Positions 30,604 to 41,415 of a stretch of 64,000 bases of DNA are shown here, one piece after another. How positions within the stretch are numbered: position 1 is the stretch's first letter; each line of letters begins with the position of its first letter. Under the pieces are notes generated by a model that did not search any database, was not told the origin of the DNA, and worked only from the letters and a program-made list of their open reading frames with translations. A program made the translations under genes and the position numbers. This DNA is from Oscillospiraceae bacterium (GTDB lineage: Bacteria > Bacillota > Clostridia > Oscillospirales > Ruminococcaceae), in assembly GCA_021202155.1 (NCBI GenBank), contig JAJQDP010000024.1, forward strand, positions 1 through 64,000, read 5' to 3'.

Positions 30604-31236
30604 TTAAAGCCCTTCACGAAGTGCACCGAGGTACGGGTTTTCCATGAGCTCGGTATATAAATCCGTCTGTGGTCCGTGTCCTGACAGAACCCGCATATTT
30701 TTGCCGTTTGCAAGCTTATAGAGCTTATCAATCGAAGCGATTATGTCGCTGAAGGTGCTTCCGCCGATGTCAATCCTGCCGATGCTTCCGGCGAAAAGGG
30801 TGTCTCCAGAGAAGATTATATCGTTGATTATGAACGAAACCGAGCCGGCGGTGTGACCCTTGGTAGATACGACTTTGAAAGTCATGTCGCCGAACTTAAG
30901 CTCGTCATCGTCAGAAAAGCACTCCGCTCCCTCACAAGGATAGAAAGGAACGGAGAAGTAATCAGCGCGACAAAGCTTAGAGCTTCGGAGCATCGGCTCA
31001 TCCTCGTGAGAAATCATCACCTTACAGCCGGTTTTCTCCTTAAGCTCCCCTGCCGCGGAGATGTGGTCGACATGACCGTGGGTAAGAAGAACTGCTTCAA
31101 GCTTAAGGCTTCCAAGCTTGCTTATGATTCTGTCAGCATCGCAGGGAGCGTCAATAAGAACGGCGGTATTGTCGGAGCTGACTATATATGCATTCGTTGC
31201 GAAATCTCCCATGTTGGGGATCTTGATTATATCCAT
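30604..31236 (-). CDS. MBL-fold metallo-hydrolase (glyoxalase II-like)
   Basis: LLTHGHVDHISA; TKGHTAGSVSFI; SGDTLFAGSIGRID. Confidence 0.92.
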   Translation of the reverse strand: MDIIKIPNMGDFATNAYIVSSDNTAVLIDAPCDADRIISKLGSLKLEAVLLTHGHVDHISAAGELKEKTGCKVMISHEDEPMLRSSKLCRADYFSVPFYPCEGAECFSDDDELKFGDMTFKVVSTKGHTAGSVSFIINDIIFSGDTLFAGSIGRIDIGGSTFSDIIASIDKLYKLANGKNMRVLSGHGPQTDLYTELMENPYLGALREGL

Positions 31237-31244
31237 AAATACAC

Positions 31245-33521
31245 CTACTTTGAGCTTCTCTCGACCGAGAATACGCCCTCTACCTTCTTGAGCCTCGTTA
31301 TGACGTTCTGGAGCTCGGCTGTTCCTGCAACGCTTATAGTGAGAGTGATGCTCGCATTGCCGTTTTTGAGAACCCTTGCGGTCGATTCATAGGTCATGGT
31401 TCTCGTCTCCTGCAGGCAGGACATTATGTCGGCAAGGATTCCGATTCTGTCATAGCCGATGACATCAAGAACAACCTTGTAGTAGTTGCTTGCCGTTTCG
31501 TCCTTGCCAGCCCAGTGGACAGGAATCCAACGCTCCGGCTCATTATCCTTCTGTGAAAGGTAGTTCACGCAGTCGCACTTGTGGACGGAGACGCCGTGAC
31601 CGCGGGTAACAAATCCGACAATGTCATCGCCGGGAAGCGGTGAACAACACTGTGAAAGCTTGACGACACAGTTATCCATCCCGTCAACTATGATGCCTGA
31701 GCTCGGCTTCTTCCTGCTCGTGAACTGCTCTGTGGCATACTGGTTGTCGTTCTGGCTTGCAGTCTGGATATACTTCTTTGTGTATTCGTCCTTGAGTCTT
31801 GGGATTATCTTTGAGAGGGTGACTCCTCCATAGCCGATTGCGGCATAGAAGTCGTCAAGTGTTTCGCAGTTGTGACGCTTCATGTCAAGCGACAGGAAGT
31901 CTTCAAGCTCATTTTCGGGTACTCTGATCAGGTTGCGCTTGAACTCGCGCTCAAGCTCCTGTTTGCCCTCGACTATGTTCTCCTCCCTGCGCTCCTTCTT
32001 GAACCAGGAGCGAATCTTCGACTTCGCCTCGTTGGTCTGACAGATATTGAGCCACGCACGGTTTGGTCCGTGATTCGGGTCTTTGGTGGTTATAATCTCG
32101 ATGATTTCACCAGTTTTTATCTGATAATCGAGCGGAACTAACTTCTTGTCGGCTTTCGCTCCGGTCATCCGGTGTCCGACCTGAGTGTGGATAGCGTACG
32201 CAAAATCTATAACAGTTGCGCCCAAAGGAAGGGATATAACATCGCCCTTTGGGGTCATGGCGAATACATCCTCGGGGGCTAAGTCGTCCTTGATGGCTCT
32301 TACTATATCCTCGACGTCGTTCGATTCCTGCTGGCTGTCTAAAATCTGGCGAACCCAGTTGAGTCTTGCGTCAAGCTTATACTTGCCCTTGACGCCCTCC
32401 TTGTACTTCCAGTGTGCGGCAATACCATATTCGGCAGTGTGGTGCATCTCGTAGGTTCTTATCTGAACCTCAAAGGGTATGCCTTCCCTGCCCATAACTG
32501 TTGTGTGGAGGCTCTGGTACATGTTGGCTTTCGGGGTTGAGATGTAATCCTTGAACCTGTTCGGAATGGGCTGGAACATGTCGTGAACCACGCCCAAAAC
32601 ATAGTAACATTCGGTAACGGTGTTGACGATTACTCTCACGGCGTACTTGTCGTAGATTTCGTCAAAAAGCCTTCCCTGCTCGTAGACCTTCTTATAAATT
32701 CCATAGGCACTCTTGACGCGACCCTCGATTGTGGGAAGCGGGTTGAAGTCCTGCGCAAGACGCTTGGCGAGGCGGGTCTTTATTAGCTCGATGAAGGCTT
32801 CGCGCTCAGGCTTTGATTTCTCCAAAAGCTGTTCTATCTCGTTATAAGCGAACGGGTCAAGATAGGAGAATGCCAGATCCTCAAGTTCCTCCTTCATCTG
32901 GCGGATTCCAAGGCGGTTTGCAAGGGGAACGAATATACTCATCGTTTCAAGAGATACGCTTCTCCTCTTTTCCTCGCTTCTGTAGCCAAGTGTTCTCATG
33001 TTGTGGAGTCTGTCGGCAAGCTTGATGATGATGACCCTTATGTCCTTTGACATCGAAAGAAGCATCTTGCGGATGTTCTCCGCCTGCTGTTCCTCTTTTG
33101 AGTAGAGTGCGACCTGATTCAGCTTTGTAACGCCGTCGACGAGGTTGGCAACATCCTCGCCGAACCTCTTCTTGAGTTCACTATACGGCGTTCCGGTGTC
33201 CTCGATGACATCATGGAGGAGTGCTGCGCAGATGGTGTCGGCGTCCATTCCGAGCTCCACCAAAATCTTTGCAACCGCTATCGGGTGGATTATATATGGC
33301 TCGCCTGATTCGCGAAACTGTCCTGCATGTTTCTCACGGGCAAGCTGATAAGCCTGCTCTATCTTCTCAACATTGTAGTTCTTGTCAAGTGCCACAATCG
33401 AATCGATGAAGTCCTCATAGGCTTCATCCACAATTCTTTCGTTTTCCTCAGGCGTCCTGACTATCTTTTCAATGGTCTCAGCTTTAACTTCGTTTTCATT
33501 ACTCTTATCTACTTCTGCCAT
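31245..33521 (-). CDS. relA: Bifunctional (p)ppGpp synthetase/hydrolase, RelA/SpoT family
   Basis: HD domain (AALLHDVIEDT), synthetase (RVKSAYGIYKKVYEQG; YQSLHTTV), TGS and ACT domains. Confidence 0.97.
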   Translation of the reverse strand: MAEVDKSNENEVKAETIEKIVRTPEENERIVDEAYEDFIDSIVALDKNYNVEKIEQAYQLAREKHAGQFRESGEPYIIHPIAVAKILVELGMDADTICAALLHDVIEDTGTPYSELKKRFGEDVANLVDGVTKLNQVALYSKEEQQAENIRKMLLSMSKDIRVIIIKLADRLHNMRTLGYRSEEKRRSVSLETMSIFVPLANRLGIRQMKEELEDLAFSYLDPFAYNEIEQLLEKSKPEREAFIELIKTRLAKRLAQDFNPLPTIEGRVKSAYGIYKKVYEQGRLFDEIYDKYAVRVIVNTVTECYYVLGVVHDMFQPIPNRFKDYISTPKANMYQSLHTTVMGREGIPFEVQIRTYEMHHTAEYGIAAHWKYKEGVKGKYKLDARLNWVRQILDSQQESNDVEDIVRAIKDDLAPEDVFAMTPKGDVISLPLGATVIDFAYAIHTQVGHRMTGAKADKKLVPLDYQIKTGEIIEIITTKDPNHGPNRAWLNICQTNEAKSKIRSWFKKERREENIVEGKQELEREFKRNLIRVPENELEDFLSLDMKRHNCETLDDFYAAIGYGGVTLSKIIPRLKDEYTKKYIQTASQNDNQYATEQFTSRKKPSSGIIVDGMDNCVVKLSQCCSPLPGDDIVGFVTRGHGVSVHKCDCVNYLSQKDNEPERWIPVHWAGKDETASNYYKVVLDVIGYDRIGILADIMSCLQETRTMTYESTARVLKNGNASITLTISVAGTAELQNVITRLKKVEGVFSVERSSK

Positions 33522-33537
33522 ACTGTCCCCTCCTCAC

Positions 33538-35577
33538 TTATTCCTGTGCATTTTCATATTCTTTAATCAAGCTGTCCAGACGATGAAGCGTCTTTGAGCT
33601 TTCTATATCTACCCTTGTTTTTGGTGAAGTTAACTCTATGTAGCCGTTTTCTATGTTCCTGCAAAGCCCCGTCTCACAAAAAGCATCTACAGCCACCGAG
33701 AGCTTAAAGCAGTTTATTCCGAGTCTCGGCGACAGGTTCGTGACCGTGAACGGTGCCGCAAGGTTAAATGCAAATTTATATATCGATACGAGCTCCTCGC
33801 GGGTTGGTCTGCCCTTCTTAAGGATTTCGAGTGACAATCTCTCGCCGCGGCGGAAGCTTTCATAGGCGTCATATGCCGCAAAATAGCTGTCCTGGCGGAT
33901 TCCGTGAAGGCGATAATCAGTTACAGTGAGAGTAAAGCTCTTTTTACCGTTATACTCGTTTATAGACAGTGTTCCCATCAGGTCAACCTTGTCTCCGGCT
34001 TTGATTCCGACAGAAGCGGTCTTTCTTCTGAACATGAGACAACTCAGGTGAACCCCGTCATAGGAAACTTCAAGCTTGGTATGGTCGCCATTCTTAAGAG
34101 GAACTACCCGGAGTACTGCCGCTCCGGAAAGAGCGAACAGTGGCTCGGGATTTCCGGCACCATAGGGCTCGATTCTCTCAAGGTCAGCTATATTCTCCTC
34201 GGTTATGTCCTTGCCTCTGAGGAGCTTGTCGGCTGTGAGGGTGAATCTCGGCATTGTGGGAAAATTCTCTTTTGCGTACTCAAGAATCATCTCCTTAAGT
34301 TTCGGAATATCCTCTTCCTTCACGGTCAAGCCTCCGGCGCATTCGTGACCGCCATACTTGACTAAGATTTCCTTACATGCATCAAAGCACTTGAAGATAT
34401 TGAAGCCTTGGATGCTTCTTGCCGAACCGACTGCAAAGCCGTTATCGTCTATTGAAAGAATCAGGACGGGTCTTTCGTATCTTTCAAGAAGCCTTGCCGC
34501 AACTATTCCTATGACACCGTGATGCCAGCCCTTACCGCTCAGGATTATAACCCTGTCGTGGACGACGTCGGGATTCTCAGCTATATATCTCCCTATTTCG
34601 GCGACTATTTCAGCCTCGCACTGCTTTCTCTGGTCGTTGAGCCTTGAAAGCTCTGATGCCTTGGCGACAGCTTCATCGCCCTCGGTGACGAACATGTCAA
34701 GTGCGGTTATTGCTGAGCCGAAACGCCCTGCGGCATTGATGCGCGGTGCCAGGAAGTATGCCACTGACGATGAATTCATATTGTCGCGGTTTATGCCGCT
34801 CTGCTCAATGAGGCTTACGAGTCCTTCCCTCTCGGTATACTTGAGCTCCTTCAGGCCCATATTCACTATGGTTCTGTTTTCTGAGACGAGAGGAACTATG
34901 TCAGCGATTGTTCCGATGGCGCAGATGTCGGCGTACTGCTCGATTATGAAATCCTGTCCGCCATCCTCAAGAGCACAGAGAAGTTTCAACGCAACTCCAA
35001 CTCCGGCGAAGTCCTTGAAATCGCACCTGCAGTTTTCGAGATAAGGGTCGACCAAAGCCTCGGCTCTCGGGAGAGAAACAGTGGGCTGATGGTGGTCGGT
35101 AATGACAAGCTTCATGCCGAGCTCATAGATATAATCAGCCTCTTTGACAGCGGTTATACCGTTGTCGACAGTTACTATGAGCGTCGCTCCACTCTGGCGG
35201 ATTTCGTCGATGGCTCGCATGTTGAGACCGTAGCCCTCGCTTCTCTCGGGGATATAGCAAAGGGTATCAACACCCATATTCATGAAGTAGTCGTAAAGAA
35301 TTGCAGTTGATGTGACACCGTCGCAATCATAGTCACCATAGATGCAGATGGTTTCGCCGTTTTCGATAGCTTGATTGATTGTGGCGACTGCCTTGTCCAT
35401 ATCGGGAAGCAAAAACGGATCACTTAGCTCAGTGCCGTTAAAGAAAGCCTTTATCTCGTCAAGGTTATTATATCCCCTTGCGGACATAATTTCAGCGGTA
35501 AGGCGCGAAAGGTCGGTCGAATCCAAAGTTTTCTCGACAGAATCTGTATTAATTTCTCTTACTTCCCATCTTTTCAT
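33538..35577 (-). CDS. recJ: Single-stranded-DNA-specific exonuclease RecJ
   Basis: YGDYDCDGVTSTAIL; VTDHHQP; GHECAGGLTV. Confidence 0.96.
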   Translation of the reverse strand: MKRWEVREINTDSVEKTLDSTDLSRLTAEIMSARGYNNLDEIKAFFNGTELSDPFLLPDMDKAVATINQAIENGETICIYGDYDCDGVTSTAILYDYFMNMGVDTLCYIPERSEGYGLNMRAIDEIRQSGATLIVTVDNGITAVKEADYIYELGMKLVITDHHQPTVSLPRAEALVDPYLENCRCDFKDFAGVGVALKLLCALEDGGQDFIIEQYADICAIGTIADIVPLVSENRTIVNMGLKELKYTEREGLVSLIEQSGINRDNMNSSSVAYFLAPRINAAGRFGSAITALDMFVTEGDEAVAKASELSRLNDQRKQCEAEIVAEIGRYIAENPDVVHDRVIILSGKGWHHGVIGIVAARLLERYERPVLILSIDDNGFAVGSARSIQGFNIFKCFDACKEILVKYGGHECAGGLTVKEEDIPKLKEMILEYAKENFPTMPRFTLTADKLLRGKDITEENIADLERIEPYGAGNPEPLFALSGAAVLRVVPLKNGDHTKLEVSYDGVHLSCLMFRRKTASVGIKAGDKVDLMGTLSINEYNGKKSFTLTVTDYRLHGIRQDSYFAAYDAYESFRRGERLSLEILKKGRPTREELVSIYKFAFNLAAPFTVTNLSPRLGINCFKLSVAVDAFCETGLCRNIENGYIELTSPKTRVDIESSKTLHRLDSLIKEYENAQE

Positions 35578-35684
35578 CTGTGACCCTTCCTTTGTCCTTG
35601 AAATACTTGCGAATGGAGTTATTATACCACTTCAAGCGACATATTTCAAGAACCCCGTGCACCATAAAGCCCTATTTTTCTTAA

Positions 35685-35716
35685 GAAAATGCGCTTCCCT
35701 GTTATCAGAGAAGCGC
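35685..35716 (-). terminator. Rho-independent terminator after SGNH gene
   Basis: Minus strand GCGCTTCtctgataacaggGAAGCGCATTTTCTTAAGAAAAA. Confidence 0.7.
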
Positions 35717-35727
35717 GTCAGCTTCAA

Positions 35728-36351
35728 TTACTTGATTTTATCCACAATTTTCTTCATGTACTCAGCGTAGATACTCCCGATAAGCCTTGCGCCCTTTTCG
35801 GTGGGATGAACGCCGTCCTCGGCGAACGACACAGGGTCGTCGCCTATAAATGCTGAGTTGAGAAGTCCGTCAAGAGGGACATAGACATCAGCATATTCGC
35901 GGGCAAGCTTTCTTATAACCTCGGTCTTCTTGTAGAGGTCTTCCCTGAAGTAGAGCTTGTCGGGAACGGGAATCAGGAACGGCTCCATGAGCATGATTCT
36001 TGCATGGGTTCTCTCTTTGAGTGCGTCAAGAATGGTTCTGTAGTTCTTCTCGAACTGCTCATCACTCATCCAGTCCCTTTCGCCTGCGTGACTCCACACG
36101 TCGTTTATTCCGATGAGAATCGAGCAGATGTCCGGCTGAACCTCGACGAAGTCGCTCTCTAAACGTTCGACAAGATTAGAGGTCTGGTCGCCGCCGATTG
36201 CGAGATCGACGAACTCGAACTCGACGTCGGGGCAAAGCTCCTTGAGTGCGGGTGCGGCATATCTTGGGTAGCCCCAGCCGAGGTCGTGAATATTTTCACG
36301 GTCTCTGCCCATGTCGGTTATGCTGTCACCCTGAAACAGTAGTTTAATCAT
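35728..36351 (-). CDS. SGNH/GDSL hydrolase (esterase/lipase family)
   Basis: LFQGDSITDMG; IGGDQTSNLVERL; ILIGINDVW; EDGVHPTEKGARLI. Confidence 0.92.
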   Translation of the reverse strand: MIKLLFQGDSITDMGRDRENIHDLGWGYPRYAAPALKELCPDVEFEFVDLAIGGDQTSNLVERLESDFVEVQPDICSILIGINDVWSHAGERDWMSDEQFEKNYRTILDALKERTHARIMLMEPFLIPVPDKLYFREDLYKKTEVIRKLAREYADVYVPLDGLLNSAFIGDDPVSFAEDGVHPTEKGARLIGSIYAEYMKKIVDKIK

Positions 36352-36389
36352 TGTAATTCCTCCAAATATATTTTAGTGTAGATAACGCG

Positions 36390-37949
36390 TTATTCAAGTC
36401 TGTACTTTGTCAGGTCAGGTAGCTCGGAAAGTGTCAGAGTGTAGTCGCTCTGGTATGCCTTGATGAGCATACTCTCCTCGGTGTAGGACTCATTATAGCC
36501 CTTCCAGGTATAGACGAAGTCTCCGCTCCATACGCCCCAGTAGAGCCAGTGAATGTTATCCTGCTGGAGATTGTCCGGGTCGGGTATGCAACCGTTCTCT
36601 GAGAGAGCCACAAGCTTGGTCTCGTCGGAGCACTTGTAGGCTTCGATAAATGTTGCCGCCTGGGATGAGTACTCGTTCTCGCCGGGGTAGATGTCCCATG
36701 CGATTATGTCGACAACGTCATCTCCGGGGTACCAGTCAGCATCCTGACCGTTCCAGACCCAGATGAGGTTTGTGAGCTCATACTCGTCAGTGAATATCTC
36801 ATACATCAGTCTGTAGAGCTTGATATAGCTCTCTGCTGAGCAATCTCCCCACCAGAACCATGCGCCGGATGCCTCATGAAGCGGTCTCCAGAGAACCGGG
36901 ACGCCGTAGTCACAAAGAATCTGAAGCTTGGAGGCTATCTCGTGCATGTCCTCGACCAAGAGATTATAGAGCTCATCATCCTCGCCGTTCATAGCCTTGT
37001 CAAGGTCTATTGTCGAGTACTGGGTATAGAAGGAGCTGTACCATTCTCCGCTATCAGAAACATAGCCTTCGGGAGACTGCCAGTGCCAGCATATCTGAAC
37101 TATTCCGCCGCAGTTAACATACCAGTCATACGCCCTTTCGACCGTTTCGGTTGAGGCGTTGTTTGCCTGAGCTATCGGGGTGTAATTCATCATGTCAAGA
37201 CCCAAAACCGCGAACTCCTCGCCTGTTATCGAAGTGATCCACTCGTACTCCTCAGAATCTCTGCTTGAGTCGGCGAACTGACCGGTAAGGGTGTACTTTC
37301 CATAGATGTCACAGAGGAAGTTATAGAGTCTTACTGTGTTATCGTCGGCGTTTTCGTTGGAAAGAGAGCAAGTGACGTTGTAAACATCCTCGATATTAAT
37401 ATCAGATGCGGTGATGGTGAGGCAGTCATAGTCAACCCAGCCCCAGCTTACTGTCATCGAGAATTCGTGTGTGCCTGCGCTCAGGTAGATATACTCAAGC
37501 GTGACATCACAGACCTCTCCGCCGACATCGCACCCAACCGAGCCGATGTAGCTTCCGTCAAGATTGGCATAGTTGATTCTTCCGGCATCAGAGGTATATG
37601 CTGAAACGGTCAGATTATAAAAACCGGAATTCTCAATCTCAAAAGTAAGAACCATTGAATCGCTGTCAGAATTAAGTCCAGTAACGCCCAAGCCGCCCGA
37701 GAAGAGGTCGTTGCTCTTTATGGAGCAGTTTCCGCCCAAGGTTGCGTCCTCGAATTCAAGAAGCTGATAATAGTCGCTCGGAGCATTGTTTTCGGTGTAA
37801 GTGTTCTCACTGAGGTCGAGTGATGTGTTGTACTCAGTTCTTACGTCGCCGAATGTGGCGTTCTCCATAACAGCTGTGCCGCAGGCTGTAGTACAGAGTA
37901 TTGCCGCTATTGTCAGCATACAGACTAAGCCTTGAAATAATTTTTTCAT
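36390..37949 (-). CDS. GH26 beta-mannanase lipoprotein with N-terminal CBM35-like domain
   Basis: Lipobox CTTAC; LEFEDATLGGNCSIKSNDLFSGGLGVTGL (CBM35-like); WRPLHEASGAWFWWG and LVALSENG catalytic motifs. Confidence 0.9.
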   Translation of the reverse strand: MKKLFQGLVCMLTIAAILCTTACGTAVMENATFGDVRTEYNTSLDLSENTYTENNAPSDYYQLLEFEDATLGGNCSIKSNDLFSGGLGVTGLNSDSDSMVLTFEIENSGFYNLTVSAYTSDAGRINYANLDGSYIGSVGCDVGGEVCDVTLEYIYLSAGTHEFSMTVSWGWVDYDCLTITASDINIEDVYNVTCSLSNENADDNTVRLYNFLCDIYGKYTLTGQFADSSRDSEEYEWITSITGEEFAVLGLDMMNYTPIAQANNASTETVERAYDWYVNCGGIVQICWHWQSPEGYVSDSGEWYSSFYTQYSTIDLDKAMNGEDDELYNLLVEDMHEIASKLQILCDYGVPVLWRPLHEASGAWFWWGDCSAESYIKLYRLMYEIFTDEYELTNLIWVWNGQDADWYPGDDVVDIIAWDIYPGENEYSSQAATFIEAYKCSDETKLVALSENGCIPDPDNLQQDNIHWLYWGVWSGDFVYTWKGYNESYTEESMLIKAYQSDYTLTLSELPDLTKYRLE

Positions 37950-37951
37950 TG

Positions 37952-40900
37952 TCATTGTCCTTTCTTGACCGTAAATTTGACGTTATCGGTGCCGAATATC
38001 TTAATCAACTCGGAAATGGTCTCAGAGCTGATATTGATTGAATTTGCGCCCTTGATGTCGGTGGATTTCCTGACATCGGACAGGTAGCCTATGAGCCTTC
38101 CGGAGCCCTTGTTCTCATCGCATAGCTTTCTTAAAGCGGAAATCTTGTCCTTATCCGTGGACTTAAGCTTAAGGCAGAGAGGTCTTTTCTTCAGCTCTTC
38201 AACATATTCATCGACGTCCTGAAGGTTGTCCACCAAAATTTTTGGTGTGTCGTCATCCTTGAGGGAAAGTCTGCCGGATATCACAAGCCTCGTTCCACTC
38301 ATGAGAATGGGCTTAACTGTCTCATAGACGCTCGGAAACACTATGGCTTCTATTTCAGCAGTTGCATCCTCGACGGTGCAGAAAGCCATTGTTGCTCCCG
38401 ATTTTGTCTTATGCACTCTCTTTGAGCGGAAAATTGCCATTATACTGACTTCCTGCTTGTCCTTATATGTCGGAGGATTCTCCTCAGTGCCATCTATTAT
38501 CTTCTTGGCAGTCACCATTCCCGAAGCACTTGCCCAGGGGGAATATGCGGCGAGAGGATGACCGGAAATGTAGATTCCGGTTGTCTCCCTCTCCATCTCC
38601 AAAAGCTCAGAAAGGGAATATTCCTCCATATACGGTATTGTCAGTTCGGTCGAAGTTATCTCAGAGCCGCCAAACAAATCGGTCTGACCATCTATAGATG
38701 ACCTTGACTCACTTGAAACAGCGTCAAGGATTGTGTCATAGCTTGAAAGCATTTGACGGCGATTTGCCCCAAAGCAATCGAACGCCCCGCACATGATGAG
38801 GCTTTCTATTGAGCGGACTGTCACTTCATTCCCATGCGTTCTGTGGATAAAGTCTACAAGGGAAGTGAACCTGCCATTTCTGTCACGTTCCTGCAAAATG
38901 ATGTTAATAGCACTCTTTCCAAGGCTTTTCACAGCTAAAAGCCCGTAGCGTATACCGTTCTCGTTCGGCACGAAGATGTCCCGGCTCTCGTTGACGTCCG
39001 GCGGAAGAATCTTAACTCCCTTTGCCTCACATTCAGCCGAATATTCGGTTACCTTGGAGACGTTGTCCAAAACACTTGTGAGAAGCGCGGACATATACTC
39101 CTTGAAATAGTGACGCTTGAGATACGCGGTTTCGTAAGCGACAGTCGCATAGGCGGCGGCGTGGGACTTGTTGAAGGCATAGGAAGCGAAGCTTGTCATC
39201 TCGTCAAAGAGTTCGTTCGCAATTTTCTCGGAAATGCCGTTTGCAACGCAACCACAGCAGTTTACCGAGCCGTCCGGGTTTTTCTCGCCATAGATGAAGG
39301 CTTTTCTCTCGCTCTCAAGAACATCATGCTTTTTCTTGGACATTGCGCGGCGAACTATGTCAGCTCTGCCGTAGGAATAGCCTGCAAGACTGCGGAAAAT
39401 CTGCATTACCTGCTCCTGATAGACGATACAGCCATAGGTAACGTCCAAAATCGGCTTTAGTAGCGGAGTTTTATAGGTGACAAGGCTTTTATTGTGGCGG
39501 TTTCGGATGTAGGTTGGAATAGAATCCATCGGTCCCGGGCGATAAAGTGAAATTACAGCTATAAGGTCTTCAATGTCCTCAGGGACAAGGCGCATAATCG
39601 TATTTGTCATTCCCTGGGATTCAAACTGGAAGACTCCGACGGTGTCGCCGTCAGAAAGCATTTTATATATCTCTTTGTCGTCAAGAGGAATATTTTCTAT
39701 GTCAAAATCCGGCTCGAACTTTCTTATCTCCCTTACAGCGTCGCGGATAACTGTTAAGTTTCTCAGACCTAAAAAGTCGATTTTCAGGATTCCGAGATTT
39801 TCAAGAATGCCCATTGTATACTGGGTCACGAGCTGACCATCGTTGGTCATGAGGGGGACGTAATCGGAAACGGGTCCTGCTGTTATCACGACTCCTGCCG
39901 CATGGGTTGAGCAGTGGCGCGGCATCCCCTCGACCTGCTCTGCCATATCGATGAGCTCTTTTACCTGAGGTGAGGAATTGTAGAGTTCCCTTACCTCCGG
40001 AACATTTTCCTTGACCTCTTTCAGAGTGTCGCCGGAATGAATCGACTTGGCGACTTTGTCCACGACTCCATAGGGCGTTCCCATTACCCTGCCGCAGTCC
40101 CGGACAGCGTTTCTTGCCGCCATTGTGCCGAATGTCACGATCTGCGCGACGTGGTCTTCACCGTAGCGGCGTTTCACGTAATCGATGACGTCCTGCCTGC
40201 CCTCGATGCAGAAGTCGATGTCAAAGTCAGGCATTGAGACACGCTCAGGATTCAGAAATCTCTCGAAGAGAAGGTTATATTTGATCGGGTCGATTCCAGT
40301 TATGCCGATGCAATAGGCGACAAGGCTTCCGGCTCCCGAACCTCTTCCTGGTCCTACCGGAATTCCGTGAGTTTTGGCATAGTTGATGAAGTCCCAGACG
40401 ATGAGGTAGTAGTTGACATAACCCATGCCGGAGATGACAGAAAGCTCATAGTCAAGACGTTCTCTTATTTCAGCGGTGATATTGTCGCCATAGCGTCTTT
40501 TCAGCCCATCAAGGCTCATCTGTCTTAGGTACGCCTCGTTGTCGGTGACGCCTTCAATCGAAAAAGCCGGGAGCTTGGTGACTCCGAATTCAAACTCGAC
40601 GTTGCACTTTTTTGCAATCTCTGCTGTATTGTAGACAGCTTCCGGGTGACTGGGAAACGCCGCGAGCATTTCCTCCTCTGATTTCAGGTAGAACTCATCG
40701 TTCGGGAAGCTCATTCCATCAGGGTCGTCAAGAGCTGTGTTGGTGGCAATTCTCATCAGCACCTTCTGGGCAGGTGCATCGGTACGGTTTATATAGTGAG
40801 CGTCATTTGTGGCGGCAAGCCTGACGCCTGTTTCATCGCTGAGCTTGAAGAGGTACGGTAATATGTCCGTCTCGTCGGAAAAGTGGTGGTTCTGAACCTC

Positions 40901-41413
40901 GATATAGTAGTCATCGCCGAAAAGTGCCTGATATTTGAGAACGGTCTTTTTTGCATTGACATAATCTCTGGCACTCAGTAGCCTCGGGACTTCACCCGCA
41001 ATACAGCCGGAAAGGCAGACAAGACCCTCGTGATACTTTTCTAAGAGCTCAAAATCGATTCTTGGCTTGCGATAGAAGCCCTCGGTATAGGAAAGTGATG
41101 TGAGCTTGCATAGGTTCTTGTAGCCGGTCTCGTTTTTGCAGAGGATTATCAGGTGATAAGGGTTATCTATCTTCCCTGCCTTGTCAAATCTGGTTCTTGG
41201 CGCGACATACATCTCACAGCCGATTATCGGCTTCACCCCGGCGGCTTTGGCTATCTTGTAGAACTCGACAGCCGCAAAAACATTGCCGTGGTCGGTCACA
41301 GCGACAGAGTCCATCCCAAGCTCCTTGGCACGATTAACAAGGCTCTTAATCCTGCATGCGCCGTCAAGAAGCGAATATTCACTATGAACATGTAGATGGA
41401 CAAAGTTTGCCAT
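37952..41413 (-). CDS. dnaE: DNA polymerase III subunit alpha
   Basis: PHP domain FVHLHVHSEYSLLDG; GPGRGSGAGSLVAY; PDFDIDFC; C-terminal OB fold. Confidence 0.98.
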   Translation of the reverse strand: MANFVHLHVHSEYSLLDGACRIKSLVNRAKELGMDSVAVTDHGNVFAAVEFYKIAKAAGVKPIIGCEMYVAPRTRFDKAGKIDNPYHLIILCKNETGYKNLCKLTSLSYTEGFYRKPRIDFELLEKYHEGLVCLSGCIAGEVPRLLSARDYVNAKKTVLKYQALFGDDYYIEVQNHHFSDETDILPYLFKLSDETGVRLAATNDAHYINRTDAPAQKVLMRIATNTALDDPDGMSFPNDEFYLKSEEEMLAAFPSHPEAVYNTAEIAKKCNVEFEFGVTKLPAFSIEGVTDNEAYLRQMSLDGLKRRYGDNITAEIRERLDYELSVISGMGYVNYYLIVWDFINYAKTHGIPVGPGRGSGAGSLVAYCIGITGIDPIKYNLLFERFLNPERVSMPDFDIDFCIEGRQDVIDYVKRRYGEDHVAQIVTFGTMAARNAVRDCGRVMGTPYGVVDKVAKSIHSGDTLKEVKENVPEVRELYNSSPQVKELIDMAEQVEGMPRHCSTHAAGVVITAGPVSDYVPLMTNDGQLVTQYTMGILENLGILKIDFLGLRNLTVIRDAVREIRKFEPDFDIENIPLDDKEIYKMLSDGDTVGVFQFESQGMTNTIMRLVPEDIEDLIAVISLYRPGPMDSIPTYIRNRHNKSLVTYKTPLLKPILDVTYGCIVYQEQVMQIFRSLAGYSYGRADIVRRAMSKKKHDVLESERKAFIYGEKNPDGSVNCCGCVANGISEKIANELFDEMTSFASYAFNKSHAAAYATVAYETAYLKRHYFKEYMSALLTSVLDNVSKVTEYSAECEAKGVKILPPDVNESRDIFVPNENGIRYGLLAVKSLGKSAINIILQERDRNGRFTSLVDFIHRTHGNEVTVRSIESLIMCGAFDCFGANRRQMLSSYDTILDAVSSESRSSIDGQTDLFGGSEITSTELTIPYMEEYSLSELLEMERETTGIYISGHPLAAYSPWASASGMVTAKKIIDGTEENPPTYKDKQEVSIMAIFRSKRVHKTKSGATMAFCTVEDATAEIEAIVFPSVYETVKPILMSGTRLVISGRLSLKDDDTPKILVDNLQDVDEYVEELKKRPLCLKLKSTDKDKISALRKLCDENKGSGRLIGYLSDVRKSTDIKGANSINISSETISELIKIFGTDNVKFTVKKGQ

Positions 41414-41415
41414 AG

